DNA of 64,000 bases from NCBI GenBank assembly GCA_030549495.1, contig JAUIRK010001031.1:124001-188000 (forward strand), read 5' to 3'. The position numbers and the translations under genes are program-made. This stretch comes from Nectonema munidae (taxonomy: Eukaryota > Nematomorpha > Nectonematoida > Nectonematidae). This document shows, in pieces, positions 1-12,100 of this stretch. Below the pieces are notes generated by a model that saw only the letters and a program-made list of their open reading frames with translations, ran no database searches and was not told the origin of the DNA. Position 1 is the stretch's first letter. The number at the start of each line of letters is the position of its first letter.

Positions 1-196
1 AATAATTTTTAGACGATATCTTCGAACGACAAATATTTTTACATTTCAATACTTTTTCGAAAAATATAAATAGTGATAAGTAATGCAAACTTAAAAATCT
101 CCTTATTCTTAAATCAAACCGCATACTTTATCCTCTGCAATTCGATTCTTATTATATACTACTTTTTTTCACAAAAAGCTGATCTATGGTCTAAAT

Positions 197-742
197 TAGT
201 AATTTTCAACTTTATTCAGGATCTCTTATCGATATTTTTTGAACTGGGAAATTTTTGTCGACCCTTTATTTTTTATTGCTACAAATTTTATATTTTAAGG
301 GGTTATATTTATCAAAAATATAAGAATAAGTTAGCAGTTCTTAATCACTATTTTTTATTTGTTTACTCAATTAATTTTATATGGTATATATTTTTAATTC
401 TGCTTATCTATAAAAAATAAATTGAATTTTATAAAATCAAACTTTATTGAATGAAAAAAGAAAAAATTTTGAACTGAAAACTTTTTGAATGAAGATAAAG
501 AACACGACTAAACACTTTGAAACGAAAAAGTTAAAATAAATATTTTAATTACTTTTAGTATTAAAAACCGAATTCACCAAGATATGAAAATGGGAAAGTA
601 TTCACATATAACTGATCCTTTTGCCATGATATATCATATTTTTTTCAATTTAAGAACTTTTCCTTACCAAATTATTATATGAACCCCTCTAAAAATATTG
701 TGGACCTCTGGGTGTCCACATGAACCACTTTGAGAAACACTG
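197..742. mobile_element. hAT-type non-autonomous element (MITE)
   Basis: The right end reads TTTGAGAAACACTG and is followed by GTCTAAAT (743-750). The same 8 bases stand at 189-196, immediately before a left end TAGTAATTTTCAAC that is a decayed match to the inverted right end CAGTGTTTCTCAAAG. An 8-bp duplication with CAGTG-type ends is the hAT signature. No transposase is visible. The hydrophobic open frame at 73-420 crosses the left boundary and is therefore not treated as a gene. The left terminus is the weaker end. Confidence 0.55.
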
Positions 743-750
743 GTCTAAAT

Positions 751-3700
751 AGAGCATTTTCTAGAATTAAAACTCTTTAACTAACTAATAGGAGTCAAAT
801 TTTGTTCTTATAAAGTTAGCTAAAATAGTTTTTGTAAAGTGCTGTACAAAATTGCTTTTCTGTTTGTGGCTGTGATTAGCAAATATGTGCAGTGATTGAA
901 GTCCTAGGTAAAAGATTTTTAGATTTTTTTATTTCTCGAATACATAATCCATTACTTTCATAGTCATAGAATTGGAATGAATGAAAAGCCAAGCAAAAAA
1001 AGCTGTAATTATTTTGCTTAACACTGCCTGAGCTCTGCTATTTCCCCTTTCACCACGCTTATTTTGTTTTTGTTGGCATAAATAAAATTAGTTCTCATGT
1101 TTGCATTTGCACCATCCATGACATTTTATCGAGGTAATAAATGTACTATGCCAGGGATGCATACGTTTTTTGTTTAACGATTCAATTTCAAACTACAAGT
1201 ACTTTTACTGCGCTGCAATTATGGCGCTCTTTTTTTGAAAAGTTTAAAATGAAAAGGGTTAGGGTTAGGCTATAATATCATCTAAAGCAAAAACCTAAAT
1301 CTAAATATAAACTATAAGCTAAAAACACATTCAACCAATAAAACGAATACAACATAAATTAAAATAATTTTTGCAAAAAGAAATTTAATTAGCAAAACTT
1401 TATTCAAACGAAATTTATTGAAATTAATGTCGTTTCTGGCATTACTTTTCTATTGCAATTTTCTTTCAAAATTTTGAGGCTATTTATAGAAGAAAATTTG
1501 CTTATACGAGAGTGAGTATGCTATAAAACCAAAAAGAAACTTCGTCAACTACAAAAGAAAATTTACCGTTTGTTACTAACTTGAGAGAATTACGCTTCAC
1601 TAACTTAAATTATAAAACTTTTTAATTTCTTAAAAAAAATTAATTTTTTCTTTTCATTCTTTTTAAGAGTTAGTAATTTTTACAAACTAATTAAATAGCT
1701 AAGTTTTCAACAGAATCTTGTTTGGTTGTGATAAGCAAGCCAACCTTGGAATAAAGTTCTATTCCTTCAGATTGTTTTGAATATCGTGATGTTTTTTTGT
1801 AAAAAAACAATAAGTTCATCCCTCAGTTCAAAGATACGTCTGATCGTATTCTCCTGAGAAAGGTCTATAAATGTCTATGTATGGTGAAGGAGGGAGATGT
1901 GATGAGAACTAAAAAAATTTACAAAGGAACTTATACAGTCGAATATTCAGAATTCACATTTTAACAAAATTAGCAGTCCAAACATGATGATAACTTCGGA
2001 GGAAGCATTTTAGAACTAAAATCGAATCAAAAACGTTTTGTGAGACAGCATTCACATGGGCTTGAATGCTTGACTTTAGTCCGAGCATAGATGGGGCCCC
2101 ATTTATCATATATTAGATTAATCTTTTCTAATCCCGTTCATTCTGCTCGAAAAATTGTCTAAATTGCAGAAAATATCCTCTGCCTGGGTTGTACTCGAGG
2201 GCTCCTAGCTCAACAGTCAGTACCTCAGTTATAAAGATTTTTTATGGTTTCTTTTTGACTAAGTTTATTTGATATTTTAAGGGGATAAGCAATTTTGTGA
2301 AGAAAAAACTAACGGGCACGTGACCTCGTAAGTGCTGGTAGGCGGCTACCTGCACGACTCATTTTCTTATTAAATATAAAAGTATAATTAAAGTTTGGGA
2401 ATCGCTACTCTACAACAAACAGCACATAAGAGAGCCATTTTTTTATTACGACGTTATAAAAAATACGAGATGCAACTTCTAAGGGACAACTTCTATTCGC
2501 AAGAAGAATGCTATGTTATTTCCAATATTGCGACTGAAGTAAATTTCTTTCAATGCCTAACCGAATCTAACTATTTCATATCAAATATGATTAAGCCATA
2601 CCTTGAATACCTGTCTCTAACGTTGTGCAATAAAAAGAAACATGTATAAAAAAGGGGAAGCATGCATCCATCTAAGAGACTGCTTATTATCATTTGGAAG
2701 CGTGTAAGATTTCTCCCCACTGATGACTGTGTCATTGTTAATTTTGAAATGTTTTCCGAAATTGGCGTCCATGGAGTTACGATGTTATATCCCATACTGC
2801 GGTATATCGTGCGATCTTACAACTGCTTCTATTCTTCATTATCTTGGCGAACCCCATATACCTGTCTCAGTCATTAGTTGCGTTGACAGAAATGTTTCAA
2901 ATGGTTGCTTTACCAGGGTTGTGGGAACTTTTTGGTCTAGTCGGTGAAAATTTTTAAAATCAAGGTTCGTAGCTGGATCACAAATACCAACTCTTGAACG
3001 TGTGTGAATCTTGTATACAACATCTTAAGTAAACCAATGAAGAAGGTCCGTTCCGTTACAAAATTAGAAATAGTTTCTTATTAGAGAGGCGTATAATCTA
3101 ATTCTTGTGTAATTGAGGATACTTTCAGTTTGGTTTAGTGTGATTGAAAGATTGATTAGACAATGCGTCTCGAAAGATTTTTACTAAGCAAAGGAAGCTA
3201 AGACTGATCTAACTCTAAGTTAGGCTTCACTTGCCTTTCTTTATAAATAAATGAATGGCTTTTTCTAACTATGGGATAATACAATTTAATAAGTGAAAAT
3301 TTACATGATTTTTTACATACGGGTATATCAGTGTGTGGGCGCTATAAAAAAGCTTCACTGGCGCAATTTAGCCCCCGACAGGGGTTTTCCCCACGCATAC
3401 CTTAAACAGACTGTCTGAGATTGTGGTGAAGGTTAATTCCTTTTTAGTATCCCATAGAATAAAAATCGTCTGGTTTAATAATCCTTTGAGGACCAATGTG
3501 ACACCATTGTCCCGAGAAGTGAAAATTGTCTAATTTAAATAATCGGGTGTGCCTTCCCCCGCCCCGCAAAGTACACGCTAACTGTGCGCAAATAGATCAT
3601 GCGTTTACAAGGGTTGCCAACTAATGGCGTATTGTATAATCAGAAATGGCGCATCTATCATTTGTTGTTACCCTTTTTTTTTGAATTTTTCGGATCTTTG

Positions 3701-3995
3701 ATATCGGGAAAACATGAGGCTAATAAAAGCAATTGTATGCAATTTTTTCATAAATAATTCAAACTAAAAATAATATTTTTGATATATAAACATTTAAAAT
3801 TGTTTTAAACTTCTTAATTGCTTAGCTAATTTATAAGAGTATATATCCTTAAATTTAAGTTATAAGAGAATGAAATTTTTTACCGCATGTTAATAGAACA
3901 AAATATCTAACACATATGCTATAAAAGACTGCCTACCCATATGTCAAAAAAGTTTCCACTTCTATGCTCTTGTCACTGTTAAAATTTATTTTTAG
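751..3995. other. Non-coding stretch upstream of the USP32 exons
   Basis: This is AT-rich DNA, probably the large intron (or part of it) before the first visible USP32 exon. The expected preceding exon, ending in a sequence like FDPFNFLS in relatives, was looked for and not found. Open frames at 2395-2649 and 2662-2947 match nothing I recognise. An isolated GGGTTAGGGTTAGG is at 1257-1270. A single hAT-like end, with the motif GGGTTGCCAACTAATGGCG, is at about 3609-3630. A fragment of the GGACCAATG repeat family is at about 3481-3520. Confidence 0.4.
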
Positions 3996-6935
3996 TCTTT
4001 CTATGCCAATGGATGAGTCGATTTACGTTGAGATCCTGTTGATTAAACGCGCCATCCCCATTCCCTATAAATACGCCTTCAACCTCAAGGCTAAGGCATG
4101 CCTTATCTCCTTCCTGATGGCGAAGCTTTCCTCGCTCTGCTCAATTCCCTTTTCGCGAATTCTGTTGATTAACTTTGAGAACAAGTTGGGTGAACCGCCC
4201 ATCTCCTTTCCTTCTCCTTCCGAGAGATTGACAGATTTCAAGGAGACCAAAAAATTTTGCGCATATGAAGTGAAGGAAGGCGGCGATGTTTTTGACAGCA
4301 GTGATAGCATTGCATCAATCAATCAAAGCCTGCATCCCGCACCCAGTAACACGCGCTCATCGTGCGTCTTCGCCTTTCATTGCGCGTCTGCTTCTCGTGA
4401 CAACTTCATCTTCTCATACCAATACTCGTGTCCTCAAACGTTCATGCTGCCTCTCCTCGTGTACGTTGAGTCTTGTAGCCTCACCAACAATGATTTGTAC
4501 TGCCAGATTTTGAATCAAGTCAATCACTTGATCTCGCCCTTGCCAAGATCCACTGACGCTTATTACTCCAATCATGCCACCGACTGTGATGATAGCCTAG
4601 GGTACGCTTTATATGCTAAATCTCTTTCCCTTAGTCACTGATTACAGTTTTACCCTTTTTCTAAAAAAATTGGTCTTTCCTAATGCCTATAAAAAGAATT
4701 TATAATATAGTATTTTATGACTTAGTACTAGGTGATGATTCTCTATGCTTGTATGAAAGATCAGTGCATATGGATTTACTTCTTATATTAAACATCCTTG
4801 GTTCCTACTTGAATGATGAAGTTTAGATTTTCTATAAATGATGTTTTTCATTTTTATGAAAAGTTGAGTAACGTTATGCTTCCTTCATCCATTTTAATCT
4901 TTTCTTAAACGGTTATCGACCACAGCCGACATATGTCGACTTTACAAAAAGTGAATCGTCTGCGTTTTTTAATGCTTTTTAATACAAATCTTCTGCTTTA
5001 TACTAGATATCGTCTGATTATTCTGGTCGATAACGGGTTAAACTTGCTTCAATATAAATAAGAAGTCTGGTTTGTTTTCTAAAATCCTAAAGAAATACCT
5101 TTTATTAAGTTTAGTCAATGAAATCCTGAAAATGTTCGCTACCTAGCATTTAAAGAAAAAGCCTTACACGACCTCTTAATTTTTATTTAGTTAAATCCCT
5201 TTTAACTCATTTAGTACCAATGCTCCCAAAGGGAACGCAGAAGACTTCAGCAATTCCTATTTAATTGTGTTTAAAACCAGAGTGTTTGCGTTTCCTTTAG
5301 TAACATTGGCATTAAATGGGTCTTACGCAATCTTGGAGCGTAGTTTGTTATGTGTATGCACAAATTAGTTGATATATAGCAAATTTTTACCCGGCTTTCT
5401 CTCGTAGAAAATGGGTAATCTAAAATAAAAAGATTGTATATATAATGACTATCTATCTTTTAATTCTACTTAAAATTGTCCTATGTAATAAATTAGTGTT
5501 CTGTATGTGAATGTTTGTATATATTCAGGAATTACTTTTATAGTTTAGTTTTCAAATCTAATATGCATATTATTTCCATGCTCTTAACGGAAATTTTCCT
5601 TTTAAAAAATATTGATTTGAACTAATTTAAAAGAGTATTTTTCTTTAACTCGTTGAATAAATTCAGGAGGGGGGGGGGTGTGTTGGAGTATATAAAAAAA
5701 ATTATGAGCATTAGTCTATTTGGCCTTGATCGCGAGTTTGCTGTATTCGCTAATACGATTGGTAGCGTTGAAATAGCTACACCGCACGGAAATGTACAAG
5801 ATACGATATATGTTCTAAGTTGTTTTGCCATATTAAGTAATTGATATTTTACCTCAAACTAGCAATAATATATAGTCTCAATACATACCAGATTGCCTAT
5901 TGTTTTAAAAACGCCGGCTTTAAGCAAGGGTTTATGTGAACAGGAATCGTTGTGTATATAGTAGATGTTTAATTTTTTAGCTATCAATTTTCCTTTGTTC
6001 TGCGATTGGTGAGGCGAGACAAACTTATTTGTAGTAAGTGTGATTGGTCACTCTTTTGTTCTGGATGTCCCATACCTTCAAATGACGACATCGTTAATTA
6101 TGAACTTCTTCAAAATAGCTTTCTGGTCATTGATTGGGATCCAACTGCTCTGCATCTAAGGTTTTTAAAATCCCAAGACATATTTTTTCACGTAAGCCTA
6201 TCATCTCCACCCACGATCGTGCACACGACGAGCTCATTTTGATTTGTTAATCTAGGAAACAGAAAGTGTCGCGGCTGCTAAAAATCACTTAACTGCTCCT
6301 CTTGATCTGGATCACTGTCTACAAGTAAAACACTCCCTTCATTTGACAAGAATAAATCCTTTTTCAATTTTTAGGAATTTACATATGAAGAGGAATTGAA
6401 AGAACACTATTTTTGCTCAAAGTGCAAAAGTTACGAGAGTGCGTTTAAGAAATTCGACATATGGAAACTTCCTTCAATACTCATCATAAACCTAAAGAGA
6501 TTCGTTTTCTCGAACAACAAGTGGGTGAAGTGTCGCAAAGCAATCAAATTTCCGATGAAAGATTTCAACCCGTCCTCATTTCTTTCTTCAAAAAATAAGG
6601 ATACTACCATCATGTCATCATCATCGCCATCATCCACCGATTCGAGCGAAGTGACAAAGTATAACTTGTATGCAATCTCCTGCCATTACGGTGCTATGTC
6701 TTCTGGCCATTACGCAACATATGCGAAAAACTTCTATGAAAATAAATGGTACTGTTTCAACGACAGCAGCGTAAAGGAATGCACTTCTAAAGAAAGCATT
6801 GACATGGATTCCGCCTACATTTTATTCTACCAAAAAAACAATCTCGTCATACCTCACAAAAATATCATGCCCTTTCACAATGATATTGACCAGAAAAAAC
6901 AATTCAATTCCAAGGCACCCGACCCTGCTCCTTGA
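3996..6935 (+). CDS. USP32: USP32-like ubiquitin carboxyl-terminal hydrolase, 3' exons
   Basis: The exons are 3996-4601, 5981-6191, 6256-6324 and 6375-6935 (TGA). All junctions are GT-AG and all phases agree (splits after GG|C, then two phase-0 junctions). The protein closely follows the C-terminal half of animal USP32. The first exon carries the internal ubiquitin-like insert (starting MPMDESIYVEI) and DCDDSLGY. Then come the CxxC zinc pair CSKCDW..CSGC, WDPTALHLRF, a second CSKC pair, the LPSILIINLKRF core strand, the histidine box CHYGAMSSGHYATYAKN, WYCFNDSS and SAYILFY. The protein is a cysteine protease that removes ubiquitin. Its catalytic Cys, the EF-hands and the N-terminus lie upstream of the window or in exons I could not find. 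The serine-rich insert before the His box is much shorter than in vertebrates. The C-terminus ends KAPDPAP and lacks the terminal cysteine motif of human USP32 (CVLQ). Confidence 0.9.
4905..5041. mobile_element. piggyBac-like MITE (TTAA-flanked), 137 bp
   Basis: It lies in the first USP32 intron seen here. The left end TTAAACGGTTATCGACC and the inverted right end TTAACCCGTTATCGACC are near-perfect inverted repeats starting at TTAA, the usual piggyBac target. The interior contains TCGACATATGTCGA-type palindromic sequence and TCGTCTGC motifs shared with the copies at 16225 and 20415. The length equals that of the 20415 copy. There is no coding capacity. Confidence 0.75.
5202..5323. mobile_element. 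Diverged piggyBac-like MITE
   Basis: It starts TTAACTCATTTAGTACCAATG and ends with an inverted AACATTGGCATTAAATGGGT. It has the core CCCAAAGGGAACGCAGA that is also found in the 16225 copy. The right TTAA has decayed. It sits 160 bp from the 4905 copy, in the same USP32 intron. Confidence 0.55.
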
Positions 6936-7101
6936 TGTTGTTTACTACTTTTTTCCCAATTATTATGTATGCTATGTATACATCTACGATATGCAATACA
7001 TTTAAAGCCTATTTCACGTATTGCCAGGTGACGAAGACACAATAACTTGTTAATGCAAATTATTTTTATCATTTTAAATTTTATTCAGCCTAAGGGGAAA
7101 T

Positions 7102-7107
7102 AATAAA
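7102..7107 (+). promoter_or_regulatory. Candidate USP32 poly(A) signal
   Basis: AATAAA lies 167 nt after the USP32 stop codon, a normal distance for a short 3' untranslated region. Confidence 0.5.
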
Positions 7108-8985
7108 ATTTTTATTTAACTTCTTATTCCCTCTTCTCACACCATCCTTTCTAATGGAAGGCTGCAAGATAATCAATTGGTTAGTGCTGCTTGCCAAGTC
7201 TTGAGTAGAGATAAGCAAGCTTCCATTTTCTTCTATAACATTCTTTTAATTTTTTTGATTCTACTTTCAAGGCTATTTCCTTTGTTAAACCCAAATCTCT
7301 AAGCATAATATTTATTTATTTACATCATCAGTCTTCATTATTTTATTATTATTATTATTATTGTTCGAATTTGTTATATCTGCTATCCTTGCAATTAATT
7401 TTAGGGTAAAATAAATTTAACGGCATTGATTTTTTTGCAAAATGTTTAACCATCAACTACTACAGAAATTCCTTTTCAAATATTGCAGCAGCTCTTTTTA
7501 GTTGCTTTGTTATTGCAAAAAGTTCCTCCAAAATGGTGGCAAATTTTCAGAAATAGATAGATTTTTTGAAGTTGTTTATTGCTTTAAAACACCAATATAA
7601 GATTTTAAATAAAAAAAATTCTTGTTTTGATTCAGATTTTACAACTGCTATGAAAGGCGTCATAAGAACCTCTTTAGCCAGAGGTAGATTAGGGGCTTAA
7701 AAATATTTTATAGTATATAACGTTTTAATTTTCTTTTGATATGAGTTTAATTTTGCATAATTATAGTATATTAAATATTTATTTATTATAGAAATATCAA
7801 ATATTTTTATACTGCCTATCTAAACTATTTAGCTAAACTTTCGAAAGAGGTAGGCGGAGGGGGGGGGGGCTGAGCGGGGCGGGGCGGGGATAGAGCCCCT
7901 CTGTATTGTATACGTCCCTGCTTGCTTCATCTTGAGAACACAATGATGAAAATCCCTATGGATTCCCTACGCTGCTAAAGCCTCGATCCCATTCTAAAAA
8001 TAGGTTTAGATTGCTTATTTTTAAATAAACAAGAATTTTGAACAAAATGATATGACAAATTTAAATCGAATATCAATCAATCAAAATACAGTGTAAAAAT
8101 ATTTAATTCTTGGGATTTGATTTTTGAGAATTGTACATTTGGAAGAAGGGTTTGAAAGAAAGCTTTGGTTTAACTCAGAAATAACAACACTTTTTACTGT
8201 ATGTGAAAGGGTGAGGTTTGGTTATTTGCAGAAATGTGAAGTCAACTAGCCACAATACCGGACTCTATACAACTATGTATCCATGCGTTGTCTGATAAAT
8301 ACGCTGTAATTATAAATCCATACTTGCCTATTTTATTTTTAGTATTTAACCCATAGAGGGGTTCCCGAACCCCATATCGGTTCACAAGACGATTTCAAGG
8401 GATACTTGATATGGTCGACGCAAAATTTTTCTTGGAACTATCTCTTTCAGTATATCGCGAAAAAGTAAAACAAATAAAAGTTTTATAAACTGAGTGATAA
8501 TTTATTTATAGATGAATGAATTTCAAACTAAATAGAAGTAAATTTTAAGACATGAACCAAAAGGCAGAATTTTTAGGCTATAGGAGTATTAGCTATGCTT
8601 TTCTTAAAAAAGTAAATCTTCATATAAAATGCTATGTGCCAGATTTTATAATCATCCAGCTGTAGCAAAACACTTCTTTCTCAATATAAAAGCGTCTCTG
8701 CTTGAGACATGAGAAATAAATATTACAAAAATCATTTGTATCGAGACATGTTCTTTATGTTTGGAAATTTTAAACTTCTGCACCAAATATGATTATTTTG
8801 TGCTTTTATAGAATAAGGTAACACTGAGAAAAAATGTTTGGATTTATAAACAAGTGTGAATATCGATGAAAAGGTTGAGAACGAATGATCTTTGATTACG
8901 GTAATCTGATGTATAAAACAAACAAAATCTAAAATTGATTACTGTTGAATTGAAAGTGTGAAGATAGAAATTAAAGAGTGAATTT
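7108..8985. other. Intergenic spacer between convergent genes
   Basis: There is no gene that I can support. The stretch holds a short ATT repeat near 7343-7362 and a G-rich tract (7857-7890) next to GAGCCCCTCTGTATTGTATACGTCC, probably one end of an unidentified transposon. A TTTAACCCATAGAGGGGTTCCC motif is near 8345. USP32 ends on the left and the sHSP gene ends on the right. Confidence 0.4.
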
Positions 8986-8991
8986 TTTATT
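8986..8991 (-). promoter_or_regulatory. Candidate sHSP poly(A) signal
   Basis: AATAAA on the minus strand, about 133 nt past the sHSP stop codon at 9124-9126. Confidence 0.45.
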
Positions 8992-9123
8992 TAAATAATT
9001 ATGAGTTAAACTAAAAATCCTTGAAAAATCAAAAGCATTTTTATCCGTAAAAATTTAAAGAAAAGAAAGTTAAAAGAAGAAAGTCTATAATATTATAGCA
9101 ACAACACCATATTCCTGCAAAAG

Positions 9124-12100
9124 CTACTTCTCAACACTGATTTCTTTGAAGATTGAGGCATCATCAGTAGAAATTGGAACAAATACTTTGAGCTGGCCAT
9201 TTTTAAAAGCGGAAGAAATTTTATCCACTTCTGCGCCCTTTGGCAATGAAATTTCTTTGTTGAACTTTTTAGAAATTTTCTTGTTTCCTTCCTCTTCTTC
9301 CAACTCTGCAGTGACTTTCACAGAATCGTTGGAAACTTTGACGTGAATGTTTTCAGGTTTGTAGCCAGGTAAGTCAAACGTAAATATTCTTCTAAATAAA
9401 ACATTGTAAGCCTTTGAAGCAAGGAGATCTAGTTGCCTAACACGCCACTTATGGGTAGTTAGAAAAATGGTAGATCAATAAAAAGTTCTTTCGTTTTTTG
9501 ACAATAGCGCAAAGGTATATATAATTTTTTATAAAGCTCATTTTAAGAATGGCAAACTCCACCTATGTAGGAAAAATATTCCAAATAAAGATAATTCTCA
9601 CCTTTTTTACTGATGTGATTTAATATTATTTATCTATCTCTTATTTGACATCAAACAGAGAAGAGCTGTATAAAAAAAGTTTTAAATGTGTAGATATTAT
9701 TTTTGATAAAAAGCAGTGTTTAAATTATGTATATTATATATTCAATACATACCAATGAGATTACAATGAATTGACATTTTGATTGATGAGAAAAGTTAAC
9801 TCTGCGGAATGCTATAACATTTTTTACCTTTAGCTCATATATAAAAATTTTGAGAATACCAAGAGTCCAAGCCATACCATCTCAAAAATTGAGTTTCCTT
9901 TATGTGAATGTGTATTTTTCTCGAAAATTCTGGGCTACCAGCTTCAGGAGTGCCCAACTTTTTATGGGGTATGTGCCAAAAAATCTTTTCTGATAATGAT
10001 GTGCTTAAATTTTATAATCTTTATGAAACGGTTAACCATCAGAATAATCCAAAATTTTGTATTAAAAAGGACAAAGTAGACAATTTTTATTTTTCTAAAG
10101 TCCACTTAAGTCTCCAATTTTAAATACAAAATTATCATAGATAAAGGAAAATTTTAATTCTTCAAAAAATGTAGGTTATTTTCATTATTTATGTAAAAAC
10201 TTCATTTTTTGCCTTAGGCACCACAAGTATCAAAGAACTCATTAAAAAAGTATCAATTTTTGACAGAAAATCATCAATGCGCTATTTTTGATTATACAAC
10301 GCGCCACTTTTGGCGCATGCGCCATGGGTTGGCCACCCCCTGAGCTATGGCATATGCCGTACGATTACAAAAAACATGTAGCAATTTTTATCTCTGTGCA
10401 AAACAGTGCCGCTATAAATGATTATAGTTTCGATGCAGTAGTCAACAAATATTTTAACAATGTACTCGAACTTGTCCCAGTTGGTAGGCGTCAAAACCTG
10501 ATTGAAGGGCAGGTCGGTTTACCGATTGCGTCCGGCTTTACAATTTTTTCTTATCCGTTCTTCAATATAAAAAACGACGCAGAAAATTTGTTTGTATGAG
10601 TTTAAGGGGCCCTAAGAAACTTTGCTCTCAGAAGACTCGGTCTTGGAATAATAAGTCTCAAATTCACACTGAATATTCAAGTCTGAAAATGTAGAAATAT
10701 GATCATGCTCTCCAAAAGAGCTTTAGAAAGGCAAATAAAATGTAATAATAGGTCTCAAATTCACACTGAATATTCAAGTCTGAAAATGTAGAAATATGAT
10801 CATGCCCTCCAAAACACAGTTTTATGAGACTGGCTCCCGGACAACGGTCCCCGATATATTTATTTAATAATCTGATTATTTTTAAAAAATGGAAAAAATA
10901 TTTTAACTATTAATGAAAAATATATTAAGCTATAATTTAAAACATAGTTTTAATTACATCAGAAATACTAATACTTTTGCAGAAATGCAAAATGATGATG
11001 TATTTAATTAATCATATAAAATCACCAACCCTAAAATTAATTAATAACAACAAACTCTAAAATTAATCATATTTTTTTAATGATTCGATTTATTAAAAAT
11101 ATTGGGATAATAACGCATGAGGAAGTTGAAGCACTTACTTTCCGTCTTCATAGGAAGCGTCTAGCTCTGTAGAATACGCGCTGTCATCAAAGACGTTTTC
11201 CGAGATGCTGCTTTTAGGAATGGCACCGGCACCAGAAGTAGTCACTGTTCTCGTCTTTTTGATAATTTTCTTCCGAGATAGGGGTTGTTGAGAAGATGAC
11301 ATGCCCCTATCTTCCCCCATTTCTCTCTCCATCCTGTCAAAAAAGTGTTTTCGTATGCATTTAGAATTTGTTGATTTTTTCTGCAAATCTGCATTCATAA
11401 TTTCCCACAAGCTACACATTTTACAATTCAGTGTTATTTTAAAATTTTTCACGTCAAACAAAGACGTTTCCCATGTTAACTTTTACACGTCCATACTAAG
11501 AAAGCTCTTTAAAATTGTATATTAGTGGGAAAACATTTAATGAATTCATATCCAATGTTTAATGACATATACGACTGCAAGAATTCTTGATGGGACGGTA
11601 GCCATTTGAATGTTTACACAGAGTCAATTAAAGACATAAGATAAAAACCATGCATAACATACGAATTTTTCTTTTGTCATCTGTCCCATGTTGATGTCAT
11701 TTGTGAACGATCGCTAGTTCTAGTTTTATTGGTATTTATAATTTTATTTATGCAAATATTGTAATTTAAATAAAAGTTTATCCAAGTTTCATGCAAGCCT
11801 CTAAATCGTTTACATGGCATCTTTGACTTCACCTGCCTAGTTGATAATGTCTAAAGCAGGTGTCACCAAACTATGGCCCCAAATGGTGAGTAAATGTAAT
11901 TATCACTGTGTTATATATATCATATATTGTGCATAATTATTTTTGTCTAATTATATATCAGTATTGCTTTTGTGACGTATAAATAAAAGACTACATGGAT
12001 AGATATATATTTTGAATATGATATACGGAAAATGTTTTCAGGAAATGCATGCCATATACCAGTAGTGTTTTAGTGACGTTTATGCCATTTTTGTAAGTAT

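Noticed and set aside
73-420. Hydrophobic 115-codon open frame resembling a membrane protein
   Set aside because: It overlaps the left border of a hAT-type element, is extremely AT-rich with only Phe/Ile/Tyr/Leu bias, and has no recognisable family.
1257-1270. GGGTTAGGGTTAGG as telomeric sequence
   Set aside because: Only two units, within ordinary interior DNA.
2195-2260. tRNA-like 5' half (TAGCTCAAC, AGTACCTCAG)
   Set aside because: There is no matching T-arm or acceptor stem in range.
2395-2947. Overlapping open frames that might be USP32 upstream exons
   Set aside because: None contains the catalytic-Cys box or any USP32-like segment, and both strands are open at once.
5653-5844. Open frame containing LFGLDREFAVFANTIGS
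   Set aside because: It lies inside the USP32 intron, has no USP similarity, and neither end has convincing splice sites.
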